NCBI GenBank assembly: GCA_009746045.1
Contig: RPFO01000702.1
Location: 248,001 to 312,000 of the forward strand
From: Mesostigma viride
Taxonomy: Eukaryota > Streptophyta > Mesostigmatophyceae > Mesostigmatales > Mesostigmataceae
Direction of reading: 5' to 3'
Length of the DNA: 64,000 bases
In this document: one piece after another, positions 28,371 through 37,747 of the stretch
How positions within the stretch are numbered: the stretch's first letter is position 1
Layout: each line of letters opens with the position of its first letter
The notes under the pieces: generated by a model
The model's input: the letters and a program-made list of their open reading frames with translations, nothing else
What the model was told of the DNA's origin: nothing
Database searches by the model: none
Made by a program: the position numbers and the translations under genes

Positions 28371-30050
28371 TTACCTTCCTAAAGTTCCTTTGTCAGGACC
28401 TTTAGGAGAAACAGGCGATGATCTAGGCTTAGTAGTAGTTACAGTACTAATTGAATCACCAATATCCCGAGCTTGAGCAGCAACCTCAGGTATTATAGAT
28501 TTATTCATAATTCTTCCCCCCAACCCTACGGCGTGGCCGATTTTTTCTCTTAATTCTTTTGCCCTTTTAGCTTCTTGCCTTATTTTTTGTACTTTCTCTG
28601 ATAGTGGTTCTAGGTGAACTCTGGATTCTTTTAGCATTTCATCCAATAGTTTTTGTGATGTTTTAGCGGCTTCTTTAGCGAGATGCCTGTGAGCTTTTAC
28701 AGCTTTGAACGGAGATGAACTATTGATCTTGCTTGCACTTTCCTCTACGATCTTTAACTGTTCATCTAGAGCTTTTTTTTTGGTTTGAAAATCACTTACC
28801 ATTCCATATAACACAAGTACTGGATCTTTTGTAGTACCTTCTCTTGGTCGTTTTATTTTCAAAGCATCAACTATCGTTGTGCGTGTTTCTGTTATGTTAA
28901 AATCCTGCCCTCTTTGTTTAAGGGTTTTAATATCTCGTACATTACTCTGCAAAGATTTCCTTGTTCGAGTGAGTTTGTCTCCTAACTCACGGAACTCTTG
29001 ACTGCGCTCGAGTTCATCTATTTCTTTTTGTATTTGTTGTATTTCTGCTTTTATACTATTTACTTCTTTCTGCACTTTAGATTTTTCCAATTCAGACGCT
29101 TTAGCAAGTTTCTTCTCCGCTTCTTTTAAATCTTTGTCACGTAATTGATTCAGTTCTATTTTTTTAGGGGCAAGAATTCTTTTCTGTGCAGCTTCATCCC
29201 CTGCTATTTCTTCTCTTAATTTTTGTGCTGCTGTTTCCAGACTTACATATTCTGGAGTTTTAATTCTGCTACTGGAAATCGATTCTTGGTTAATGTCTGC
29301 ACCCCGCGAAATAAGGGTGTGAGCAATATGACTAAGCTGGGTTTGAGCTATTCTTTCTTTTTCAATAGCTTTTAGTTCAGAATTTGGATTCAGTAAAGCT
29401 CCGCTTAATGGTAATCCATAGTTGGCACTTTGCCTATTGGGATTTGCTCCTGCTTCATCAACCAGAGCTCTAACAGCAGTAGTATTTACCTTATAAATAG
29501 AATATGTAAGAGGTGTATGACCGTTTGTTTCTGAGTTCTCACTTACTATGCTTTTATTAATATCTATCTCTACACCCTTACGAATAGCAGCGCTCGCACC
29601 GAGATCTATAAGTTCACAACCCGACTCTATATGCGGCAAATATTTTTCTGGATTGCCACTTTTATTCAACATGGCATATTCAAATACCGTATATCCTCCT
29701 TCCGGACACCCAGGAGCTGTAATTCGACACTGATTTATATCGCGGGCTTCCACTTTTAAGATATCTGACAATATATGTTTAATACCTCCTTTATTAATAT
29801 CTATTAACTCTTTCATTAATTCCGGTTTCGCAAGCAATTCTTCCTTGCGCACATTTTTGAACAGTGCATTTAACACTTGCGGATTTGGAACTTCTAAGGC
29901 ATCTCTTAGTAAACGTGGAGTTATAGATGAAATATCAGGAACTAGATCGTTTATTGCTTTGATATTTTTAGCTGCAACTGCTTTTTCTAGTGAAATTTCT
30001 TCCGGAATTGTAGTTATAGTTTCTACACCTTTATCTGTTTTTTTTGACAT
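28371..30050 (-). CDS. Ankyrin-repeat and coiled-coil protein, candidate effector
   Basis: A 559-residue protein without signal peptide. Residues about 15-60 (AAKNIKAINDLVPDISSITPRLLRDALEVPNPQVL) and 115-260 read as degenerate ankyrin repeats, with clear units such as NGHTPLTYSIYKVNTTAVRALVDEAGANPN and AHTLISRGADIN. Residues about 265-360 are a long charged coiled coil, followed by a second helical region to about 530 and a Ser/Pro-rich tail. Ankyrin proteins of intracellular Rickettsiales are often secreted to the host through type I or IV systems. That role is inference here. It starts at ATG 30050 after GAGGGGAAAGACT and converges on ileS. Confidence 0.85.
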   Translation of the reverse strand: MSKKTDKGVETITTIPEEISLEKAVAAKNIKAINDLVPDISSITPRLLRDALEVPNPQVLNALFKNVRKEELLAKPELMKELIDINKGGIKHILSDILKVEARDINQCRITAPGCPEGGYTVFEYAMLNKSGNPEKYLPHIESGCELIDLGASAAIRKGVEIDINKSIVSENSETNGHTPLTYSIYKVNTTAVRALVDEAGANPNRQSANYGLPLSGALLNPNSELKAIEKERIAQTQLSHIAHTLISRGADINQESISSSRIKTPEYVSLETAAQKLREEIAGDEAAQKRILAPKKIELNQLRDKDLKEAEKKLAKASELEKSKVQKEVNSIKAEIQQIQKEIDELERSQEFRELGDKLTRTRKSLQSNVRDIKTLKQRGQDFNITETRTTIVDALKIKRPREGTTKDPVLVLYGMVSDFQTKKKALDEQLKIVEESASKINSSSPFKAVKAHRHLAKEAAKTSQKLLDEMLKESRVHLEPLSEKVQKIRQEAKRAKELREKIGHAVGLGGRIMNKSIIPEVAAQARDIGDSISTVTTTKPRSSPVSPKGPDKGTLGR

Positions 30051-30147
30051 AGTCTTTCCCCTCCTAGATCAAAAAATCTTTAAACAATAATTAATAAATT
30101 CTAATGTTATTAGATAAAATTTAATAAATCAAGTTATTGATTTATTA

Positions 30148-31086
30148 TTAGAATTTTTTACTCTCATTTAATTTCTTTTTAAGTAAAAATAATAAATCAT
30201 AGTTAAGCCATCTACGGCGATGATGTAAAAAATATTCTTTCACCTCTTCTTTTGGCCTTACAATAACTCCCTGAGGGTTTTGCAAATAAAGTAAAGTCAG
30301 TATAGCCTGATCATGACGATGCGAAGTATTATAATAATACTTCTCAATAAAACTATCACTATCTGTTACTGCTTCTTCGTTTTCACACCATTTTAGCCAT
30401 TTTCTAATAAATCCCCGCGCAGAGCTGGTATTTTTAATTAAGATAAAACTAGCCTGCAATTGGTAGGAATTTAAAATAAAATCGTTGCTCATACCCGTAG
30501 CGGTTAGCAAATCTCTTCTTACGTATCCCCTATTAGTATGCTCATTCTGGAAGACAAGTATATCTTTGCCGTCGATGAGATTATTAACTAATGAATCAAT
30601 TGGTTTAACAATAGCACTACCGCTATCGGCATATAAAAGAACGTCATTTTCTGGGATTTCCTCAAGCGTTTGAAGGATTATATAAGGTTTCCATAACCAG
30701 TATCCTGCTCCTTTTTTTTGCGAAAAAATATTTTCATGAGCCTTAACATAGGAGGATGATATATGTTTTTTGTTATAGGGTTTATAAAAATCAATACACT
30801 TATTCAGTGCACTAGATGTTAAAGCTCGCTGGTTTGCCAAATGAACTTCGCCTCCGTCAGCATAAGAAATAAGCCAGACGTTACCGGTCATATTTTGTTG
30901 ACACTCCACTGTTTTATCAGTCGATAAATCTATGTCCTTGGAAAAAGCTGCAATTTCCACTTCATTGATTATGCTTAATAATTGCTTCTGGATATTTGAA
31001 TAATATAAATATAGGCCGCAAGCAACTATAATAAACGCACCGGCCAAAAACAGGACCAGAAAGGCAAGAAAAAATTTACGCAACAT
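30148..31086 (-). CDS. Membrane-anchored glycosyltransferase-like protein
   Basis: A 312-residue protein with one N-terminal membrane helix (about residues 5-28), then a lumenal or periplasmic domain. The motif GAGYWLWKPYIILQTLEEIP followed by ENDVLLYADSGSAI near residues 125-158 resembles the GT-A fold of a loose family of capsule or surface-sugar glycosyltransferases, with YADSG in the place of the DXD metal site. RHDQAILTLLYL near residue 255 also fits that family. Substrate is unknown. It lies about 100 bases upstream of the ankyrin gene on the same strand. Confidence 0.6.
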   Translation of the reverse strand: MLRKFFLAFLVLFLAGAFIIVACGLYLYYSNIQKQLLSIINEVEIAAFSKDIDLSTDKTVECQQNMTGNVWLISYADGGEVHLANQRALTSSALNKCIDFYKPYNKKHISSSYVKAHENIFSQKKGAGYWLWKPYIILQTLEEIPENDVLLYADSGSAIVKPIDSLVNNLIDGKDILVFQNEHTNRGYVRRDLLTATGMSNDFILNSYQLQASFILIKNTSSARGFIRKWLKWCENEEAVTDSDSFIEKYYYNTSHRHDQAILTLLYLQNPQGVIVRPKEEVKEYFLHHRRRWLNYDLLFLLKKKLNESKKF

Positions 31087-31306
31087 ATATACATATTTTG
31101 TATCAGATTTACCTGTGATGGTACATAAATAAGCTATAATTCTAAAGTTTTTTAAAATGTTTTAGTATTGAATTTTTTCAAGTTAGATTTTTTATGTTGA
31201 TTTGGTGATTTTGCAAGGTTAGCTACTTCGGCTTAAGCTAGGCTTGATACCAGTCTTTAAAGAAGATTAGATTTTCAGCTTTTTTGGTAGCTGAAGTCAG
31301 AATAAT

Positions 31307-32215
31307 TTAGCTTTTCTGCTCAAAGGTGTTTTGTCGGTTAATCCAGGCTATGCAAATTTCTTCTGTTACTGATTTTAATTTCTCTACTCGTTTGATCAAG
31401 TACACTAGCTGTTCTTCGGTGATTTTATAATTTTTATTATAACGGGCCTCAGTATAAGCTAATTTAAGCAGAATGAATCTTTCTTCCTGCTCTTCAGTAT
31501 CCCGCGGGAATATTTTAAGCAGTTCATCACTGTAATTACTAGCTAGGCTACCAAGCTTTTCAATATCATGCAGCCTTGGTTTATAACCGGTAAATACCAG
31601 CAGAATTGCAGAGTAAAAACTTTCAGTTGCTTGATGAAGCTGAAAAGCTGCTAGATTCAGATAGTTATCTTGCAACATGTAATTAGTTGCTTTTATAAAT
31701 CCAATAGCACGAGGAAACCACTGATCAAAATCGTCTTTAGCTATTTGCTTTCTTTCTTCCGAGTTTAAATCTTTAGGTTCAGCTAAAGTAAATTCACCAC
31801 TATCATAAAGCAGTATTCCCTCTTTTTTAATATCCGAGAAAAAATACTGACTCTTCTCCAGCTGCTGATTAAGATATTTTATCGGCTCAACCACAAAGGT
31901 TACCCAAGGCGCTCCGAATGTCTTCCCTCTTAAGCCTTTACGTTCCAGACGTTTAGTTAGATCAGACTCAAAAGATGCACCTTTGAGCCCCCGATATTTC
32001 GGGCTTTTAGTTACTACCAGAATATCTAGATCGCTTTCATAGCTATAGGTTATATGGCCTTCAACATACCAGTCCCGCACCCACGTCCCTTTAGCATAAG
32101 AACCAAAAAGGATAATCATGGCTACTTGATCTCTTGCTACCGCCAAAATTTCCTGAACAATAGCATCCAGCCTTTCCTTGATAATTAGCGAATTTTTAGG
32201 AAGAGTCGTTTTCAT
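31307..32215 (-). CDS. Nucleotidyltransferase-HEPN fusion protein
   Basis: One 302-residue chain joins an MNT-type nucleotidyltransferase domain (IILFGSYAKGTWVRDW near residues 34-49, then ESDLDILVVTKS near 60-72) to a C-terminal HEPN helical domain (LAAFQLHQATESFYSAILLVF and the RLHDIEKL region with the Arg-X-His of HEPN RNases). As separate genes these families form MNT-HEPN toxin-antitoxin pairs, but fused forms also occur with other roles. I chose ATG 32215 over the TTG at 32233 because a strong promoter at 32245-32273 would leave a ~20-base leader. No neighbouring partner gene is seen. Confidence 0.8.
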   Translation of the reverse strand: MKTTLPKNSLIIKERLDAIVQEILAVARDQVAMIILFGSYAKGTWVRDWYVEGHITYSYESDLDILVVTKSPKYRGLKGASFESDLTKRLERKGLRGKTFGAPWVTFVVEPIKYLNQQLEKSQYFFSDIKKEGILLYDSGEFTLAEPKDLNSEERKQIAKDDFDQWFPRAIGFIKATNYMLQDNYLNLAAFQLHQATESFYSAILLVFTGYKPRLHDIEKLGSLASNYSDELLKIFPRDTEEQEERFILLKLAYTEARYNKNYKITEEQLVYLIKRVEKLKSVTEEICIAWINRQNTFEQKS

Positions 32216-32244
32216 GGGGTTAAAAACTAGCAAATTTTAGAGTA

Positions 32245-32273
32245 ATTATAGTTGTTTAAAGAAAAACTGGCAA
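32245..32273 (-). promoter_or_regulatory. Promoter of the nucleotidyltransferase-HEPN gene
   Basis: Read on the minus strand, TTGCCA (32268-32273) and TATAAT (32245-32250) are exactly 17 bases apart, a near-consensus sigma-70 promoter. Transcription would start near 32238. Confidence 0.6.
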
Positions 32274-32354
32274 TTGTTAAGGTAGATAAAATATCTACAA
32301 ATAATTAGAATTTGATGAATAAAGTAATTTTCTAGAATTAACAAATTATTATAT

Positions 32355-33266
32355 TCATTTAACAGAGTTTCCCTTTACCGACAATAATTCTAGTGTTTCT
32401 TTTAACTTCAAAAGTGCTCCATATTCAGCCGAATATTTTTCAGTAATTTGGTAACCATAGCAAAAAAAATTTGCAATAAATAAGATAAATACACCAATTA
32501 TACACGGAACAAAAGTATGAAATAAAAATAATATTTTAAGTAAGGGTTTTTCTGCCTCCAGATAACTTAAATAGGTAATTACTGGCAGGATTCCAACCTG
32601 AAAAGATGGAACATAATGCGATTTATCTATAAATTTCCATTTAGGATGTATACTAATTAAATTCTTTTTTATTAGTGTAATCAATAATCCCCAAGAGATA
32701 CAGATCAGTATTAAAAACATAATACCACCGAATAAACTTGCAAGTTTATCTTCATTCCACTCCGTGAATGGTATAACAGTTCTAATATAATCTACAGTGA
32801 GAACTTTTCCTACTAACTCAAATTGGGTATGAACAAAATCTATCAGAAATATCAAAGTCATACCATAACAAATTCCAAGAAAGCAGGAACGCAAGAAAAG
32901 CACAGACAAGCTCTTTAAAGCAAAATTTACATTTTTCCGAGACCACCACTTTATAAGTGCTATGCCTAATGGTAAAAAAATCAATATAAGAAAAGACAGC
33001 CAAGTAAAGAAATATATATATTTACTATATTTGAACCCTAGAATGTCAAAAAGCAAAGGAATAAACATATACAGCAAAATAGAAAGACTTGGATATTGTT
33101 TTACAAAAGTAAAATTTTTTATTGGCCCCCAAATTTTTTTTGAATATTCTTCAGTTCTCTTTTGAAGCTGATAAAGCGGATCTTGCTCAATACTTTTAAT
33201 ATTAATATATTCAAATAGGGCTTTTAAGGCTTCAGAAGAGAGAACAATATTATTATCTATCAACAT
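32355..33266 (-). CDS. Multi-pass membrane protein, unknown function
   Basis: A 303-residue protein I do not recognise. A longer reading frame starts at 33323, but the ATG at 33266 has a clear AGGAG ribosome site five bases upstream, so I use it. After a polar N-terminus of about 55 residues come roughly six hydrophobic segments, at about residues 58-80, 84-105, 120-148, 180-203, 228-245 and 250-275. A charged tail (EYGALLKLKETLELLSVKG) follows. It is rich in Phe, Ile, Leu and Trp. It sits between the nucleotidyltransferase-HEPN gene and a lipoprotein gene, all on the minus strand. Confidence 0.7.
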   Translation of the reverse strand: MLIDNNIVLSSEALKALFEYINIKSIEQDPLYQLQKRTEEYSKKIWGPIKNFTFVKQYPSLSILLYMFIPLLFDILGFKYSKYIYFFTWLSFLILIFLPLGIALIKWWSRKNVNFALKSLSVLFLRSCFLGICYGMTLIFLIDFVHTQFELVGKVLTVDYIRTVIPFTEWNEDKLASLFGGIMFLILICISWGLLITLIKKNLISIHPKWKFIDKSHYVPSFQVGILPVITYLSYLEAEKPLLKILFLFHTFVPCIIGVFILFIANFFCYGYQITEKYSAEYGALLKLKETLELLSVKGNSVK

Positions 33267-33379
33267 AACTTCTCCTTTGTTTACTGTTTTATGGTTTTGT
33301 TCTCTCTTTCTTTTTTTTCTCATAAATCGTTTTTATTTTTCATATTTAGTGAAAGATTGAAGGAAATAAAATACATTGC

Positions 33380-34111
33380 TCAATCGTTTACAATAGTTTT
33401 TATTTTAGATTCTAATTCTTTAATTTTATTACTTACATTTATAATATTATCAACCACTTTCATTCCAGATATTTCTGCTGTTATTACTGCTTTTGAACCT
33501 TGCCTATACGGATATATTTTAATTTCCATTGTAGCAAGACAATCTGGTAACTGCAGCTGATATGTAGAACCGTAAGGTTTTAGCATACGGTCAAAATTTG
33601 CTTTTATTGAGTCAACAGGGTAGTTAGAAGTTACTTCAAACTTATGAATAACCCAAGCCGAAGTTAAATAAGAGGCTAGGTCGAACTTAGGTATCGGAAA
33701 CGGTAAAATAACGCCATCTTGATAAGTTTTTACTGTTTTAGGGGTGAATGTTATAACCTTATCATTACCTTTATTCAGTTTATTAATGTCAATATAATAG
33801 ATTAACCCAGAACCAGCTACTCCATTATCCGTTCTTCTCTCCAATTCCATATTAGTTTGATTAAAATCGAGTTTAATGATTTCTCTTTTCGTATCAGTTC
33901 CCCAAGTTTTATTGTTAAAAATCAATCCATCAACACCTCGGGGTTCTAAAATATTATTAGGAATTACGTAGCTGACTTTAATATTGTCTATATTTTTTAC
34001 ACTGCCCTTTTCTGGAACAAGCTGTATATCATAATCACCCGGTAACGTCATTTTGTTGGCACAAGACGATATAACAAAACATAATAAAATTGAAAAAATT
34101 TTAGATTTCAT
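33380..34111 (-). CDS. Putative lipoprotein, unknown function
   Basis: A 243-residue protein with a lipoprotein signal peptide (KSKIFSILLCFVISSC, lipobox Cys near residue 17). The mature part is predicted to be mostly beta strand (YDIQLVPEKGSVKNIDNIKVSYVIP, TYQLQLPDCLATMEIKIYPYR) with a short C-terminal helix. No known domain is recognised. ATG at 34111 is preferred over GTG 34117 because AGGTG sits upstream at a usable spacing. It lies just downstream of the 5S rRNA terminator on the same strand. Confidence 0.72.
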   Translation of the reverse strand: MKSKIFSILLCFVISSCANKMTLPGDYDIQLVPEKGSVKNIDNIKVSYVIPNNILEPRGVDGLIFNNKTWGTDTKREIIKLDFNQTNMELERRTDNGVAGSGLIYYIDINKLNKGNDKVITFTPKTVKTYQDGVILPFPIPKFDLASYLTSAWVIHKFEVTSNYPVDSIKANFDRMLKPYGSTYQLQLPDCLATMEIKIYPYRQGSKAVITAEISGMKVVDNIINVSNKIKELESKIKTIVND

Positions 34112-34180
34112 AAACACCTATTAAAATTTTAAGCTGCATTACTATTAAAGAAACTTAATTATTAGTTGCATCTCAAGCCA

Positions 34181-34201
34181 TAAAAAAAGTTTGCATTGCA
34201 A
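34181..34201 (-). terminator. Terminator of the 23S-5S rRNA transcript
   Basis: Immediately after the 5S 3' end, the minus strand has a short hairpin (TTGC/GCAA within 34191-34201) followed by seven T (34182-34188). Confidence 0.5.
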
Positions 34202-34317
34202 GCTTGGCAGCGACCTACTCTCCCGTGCTTTAAAGCAAAGTACCATTGGCGCTGTGGGGTTTCACTTCCGAGTTCGGAATGGGATCGAGTGTTTCACCCA
34301 CGCTATAACCACCAAGC
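34202..34317 (-). rRNA. rrf: 5S ribosomal RNA
   Basis: The minus strand reads GCTTGGTGGTTATAGCG, then the conserved CCGAACTCGGAAGTGAAAC core and GGGAGAGTAGGTCGCTGCC, ending GCCAAGC, which pairs with the 5' end. Length is 116 bases. It lies about 225 bases downstream of 23S, with no 16S nearby. Confidence 0.95.
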
Positions 34318-34542
34318 TAGCAATACAAACTTTTAACGTCGTATTACTTAAATATGTGTATGTCGATTATCATGACAACAAGCTTCTAAAAATAAAGTCA
34401 AAACAAGCATATAGAACTTATTTTAAGTTTTTGCCATGATAAAAGACATTTGTTAACAAAGAATAAAAACTTCTGTAATTACTTATACTGATTTGTCCAA
34501 AATTAACACTACATACAAAGTGTAAACTCAAAGTTTCAGCAA

Positions 34543-34881
34543 AATAAAACAATCGAGCTATTAGTACCAGTTAGCTTCACATGTTACCATGCTTCCACAC
34601 CTGGCCTATCAACGTGGTGGTCTTCCACGGCTCTGATAGGGAAGTCTAGTTTTAAGGTGGGTTTCCCGCTTAGATGCATTCAGCGGTTATCCCGTCCGTA
34701 CTTAGCTACCCAGCTATGCCGCTGGCGCGACAACTGGTCCACCAGAGGTACGTCCACCTCGGTCCTCTCGTACTAAAGGCAGATCCTCTCAAACTTCCTA
34801 CACCCACGGCAGATAGGGACCGAACTGTCTCACGACGTTCTAAACCCAGCTCACGTACCACTTTAAACGGCGAACAGCCGT

Positions 34882-34938
<57 letters not shown>

Positions 34939-34967
34939 GATTTCGTCGATATGGACTCTTGGAAATC

Positions 34968-35023
<56 letters not shown>

Positions 35024-35160
35024 GGGACCACCGGATCACTATGACCGACTTTCGTCTCTGCTCGACTTGTGGGTCTCGCAGTCAGGCTAGCTTATGCCAT
35101 TGCACTCTAACAGTTGATTTCTGACCAACCTGAGCTAACCATCGCGCGCCTCCGTTACTG

Positions 35161-35192
<32 letters not shown>

Positions 35193-35349
35193 ACCATGCA
35201 TTGTCCCAAATCCTGATTCAAGGATTCATGGTTAGATATCAAGAATTAAAAGGGTAGTATCTCACATTTCGACTCCACAAAGGCTGGCGCCTTCGCTTCA
35301 TAGTCTACTACCTATTCTGCACATTTAATCCCTAATACCAGTGCAAAGC

Positions 35350-35381
<32 letters not shown>

Positions 35382-35461
35382 ACCGCGGGAACTCGGCATC
35401 TTAACCGAGAATTCAATTTCGCTGAGTCGATACTGGAGACAGCGGGGAAGTCGTTACGCCA

Positions 35462-35532
<71 letters not shown>

Positions 35533-36223
35533 CACTGGGACTTCAATTCAGAGCTTGCACCCCTCCTTTTAATCTTCCAGCACTGGGCAGGCGTCAGACC
35601 CTATACATCGTCTATTGACTTAGCAGAGCCCTGTGTTTTTAATAAACAGTCGCTACCCCCTGGTTTGTGCCACCTACAACTGGTTGCCCAATTATAGGTC
35701 ATCTTTCTCCCGAAGTTACAGATGCAATTTGCCTAGTTCCTTCAGCATCGTTCTCTCAAGCGCCTTGGTATACTCTACCTGTCCACCTGTGTCGGTTTAG
35801 GGTACGGTCTTAATTGAAGAGTTATTTCCTGGAAGCTCGCAACTAGCATACACAATCCAATAAGCATATACAATTTTTGAACTTCGTCACTTCTTCTTGG
35901 TTCAGGAATATTAACCTGATTCCCATCGACTACGCCTTTCAGCCTCGCCTTAGGGGCCGACTAACCCTGCGCAGATTAGCTTTACGCAGGAAACCTTGGA
36001 CTTTCGGCGAGAATGTCTCTCACATTCTTTATCGCTACTTATGTCAGCATTCTCACTTCCGATACCTCCAGCAGCCCTTACAGGATGCCTTCACAGGCTT
36101 ACGGAACGCTCCGCTACCACTCATATGTTTACATACGAGTCCGCATCTTCGGTACATGACTTTAGCCCCGTTACATTGTCGGCGCAGGAAAACTTAATTA
36201 GACTAGTGAGCTATTACGCTTTC

Positions 36224-36255
<32 letters not shown>

Positions 36256-36823
36256 TAGTTGTTTTGGTTTTCCCACATCCTTTAACACTTAGTCATGATT
36301 TTGGGACCTTAGATGGCGGTCTGGGCTCTTTCCCTCTCGACCACGGACCTTAGCACCCATGGTCTGTCTGCTATACTGTACTCACTGGCATTCGGAGTTT
36401 GGTTAAGTTTGGTAAGTCTGTTGGACCCCCTAGCTTATCCAGTGCTCTACCTCCAGTGGTAATCATATAACGCTCTACCTAAATAGATTTCGCGGAGAAC
36501 CAGCTATCTCCGAGTTTGATTGGCCTTTCACCCCTAACCACAGCTCATCCCCTAATTTTTCAACATTAGTGGGTTCGATCCTTCAGTAGATGTTACTCCA
36601 CCTTCAATCTGGCCATGGCTAGATCACCCGGTTTCGGGTCTAATTCGTCGAACTATATCGCCCTATTAAGACTTGCTTTCGCTACGCCTACACCTAACGG
36701 CTTAAGCTCGCTCGACAAACTAAGTCGCTGACCCATTATACAAAAGGTACGCCGTCACGGAATAAATTCCGCTCCGACTGCTTGTAAGCATTCGGTTTCA
36801 GTGTCTATTTCACTCCCCTCATC

Positions 36824-36869
<46 letters not shown>

Positions 36870-37302
36870 GCTAGAGAGTACTTAGGCTTGGAGGGTGGTC
36901 CCCCCATGTTCAAACAGGATTTCACGTGTCCCGCCTTACTCTAGGACTTAAAAAAGCGTTACCTATACAGGGCTATCACCTATTGTTGCCAGTCTTTCCA
37001 TACTGTTCTAGTTTACTTTTAAAAGCCACTTGCCTGGTCCGCGTTCGCTCGTCACTACTAACGGAGTCTCTGTTGATGTCCTTTCCTTCAGCTAATGAGA
37101 TATTTCAGTTCACTGAGTTTGCCTCATATGGCTATGTATTCACCATATGATACCTGATAAATCAGGTGGGTTTTCCCATTCGGAAATCTCCGGATCAAAG
37201 CCTATTCACAGCTCCCCGGAGCTTATCGCAGTGTATTACGTCCTTCATCGCCTTCTAGCGCCAAGGCATCCACCAAATGCTCTTATATTATTTACTTTAT
37301 TA
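34543..37302 (-). rRNA. rrl: 23S ribosomal RNA
   Basis: The region holds the conserved 23S landmarks on the minus strand: GGTGGATGCC near the 5' end (37265-37274), and the sarcin-ricin and peptidyl-transferase regions near 34700-35000. The terminal segment CTGGTACTAATAGCTCG lies near 34555-34575. The ends were placed where AATAAA (5' side) can pair with TTTATT (3' side); they may be off by a few bases. No 16S or tRNA precedes it, so it has its own promoter. Confidence 0.95.
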
Positions 37303-37456
37303 AAACTTGAGATTACAACGATGTATGCAGAGTTAAATCTGCACAAACAGTATCCACTCACGATATTTTAGTATTTTATCGCGGTGTAGTAATTAGTTTT
37401 TATTCTTTATTAACTTTTCAAACAGCTGCAAACTTGCTTAAGCTTGCGTGAGGATT

Positions 37457-37485
37457 TTTATATAACTAATTCAAATAGCTGTCAA
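37457..37485 (-). promoter_or_regulatory. Strong promoter of the 23S-5S rRNA unit
   Basis: On the minus strand, a perfect -35 box TTGACA (37480-37485) is followed after 17 bases by TATAAA (37457-37462). Transcription would begin near 37450, giving a leader of about 150 bases before mature 23S. This is the best promoter match I found in the window. Confidence 0.75.
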
Positions 37486-37583
37486 CCGATATTTTTAAAA
37501 AATCGAGATTTTTATTCAATAAACTAGAAAATCTCTCAGTTTAACGAATACAAAACTTCATAAAATTCTCAACCACTTGCTCT

Positions 37584-37613
37584 TTAACATAAAAGCAAAA
37601 TCCCTGCTACAAT
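37584..37613 (+). promoter_or_regulatory. Candidate promoter for the repeat-protein gene
   Basis: TTAACA (37584-37589), an 18-base spacer and TACAAT (37608-37613) preceded by TGC as an extended -10. The leader to the ATG at 37748 would be about 130 bases. Confidence 0.4.
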
Positions 37614-37747
37614 TTACGTAGTTTATTTACAACTAGGAAAGATTATATTAACAAAAAATAAAATTATACCCTTTATTGTTAATATTTTTCTCCTTAAAGT
37701 TGAATATGTAGTCAACACAATATAGCTAAAATAGGAGGTTTGCGATT

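Larger units (their letters stand above)
37303..37747. other. Divergent promoter region between 23S rRNA and the repeat-protein gene
   Basis: No gene is seen in these 445 bases. They contain the rRNA promoter on the minus strand (37457-37485), about 150 bases of 23S leader, and a promoter candidate for the plus-strand gene (37584-37613). The ribosome site AGGAGG lies at 37733-37738. Confidence 0.7.

Noticed and set aside
31190-31306. Short inverted repeats (for example TTCAGCT/AGCTGAA) as a palindromic repeat element
   Set aside because: Single occurrence in the window and too short to call a rickettsial palindromic element.
34674-37371. Several open frames on both strands inside the 23S and 5S region
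   Set aside because: They lie in conserved rRNA sequence and have no protein-like features.
37578-37589. TGCTCTTTAACA, identical to the rRNA antitermination boxA, on the plus strand
   Set aside because: It is on the strand opposite to the 23S gene and overlaps the -35 region of the effector-gene promoter candidate. Probably chance.
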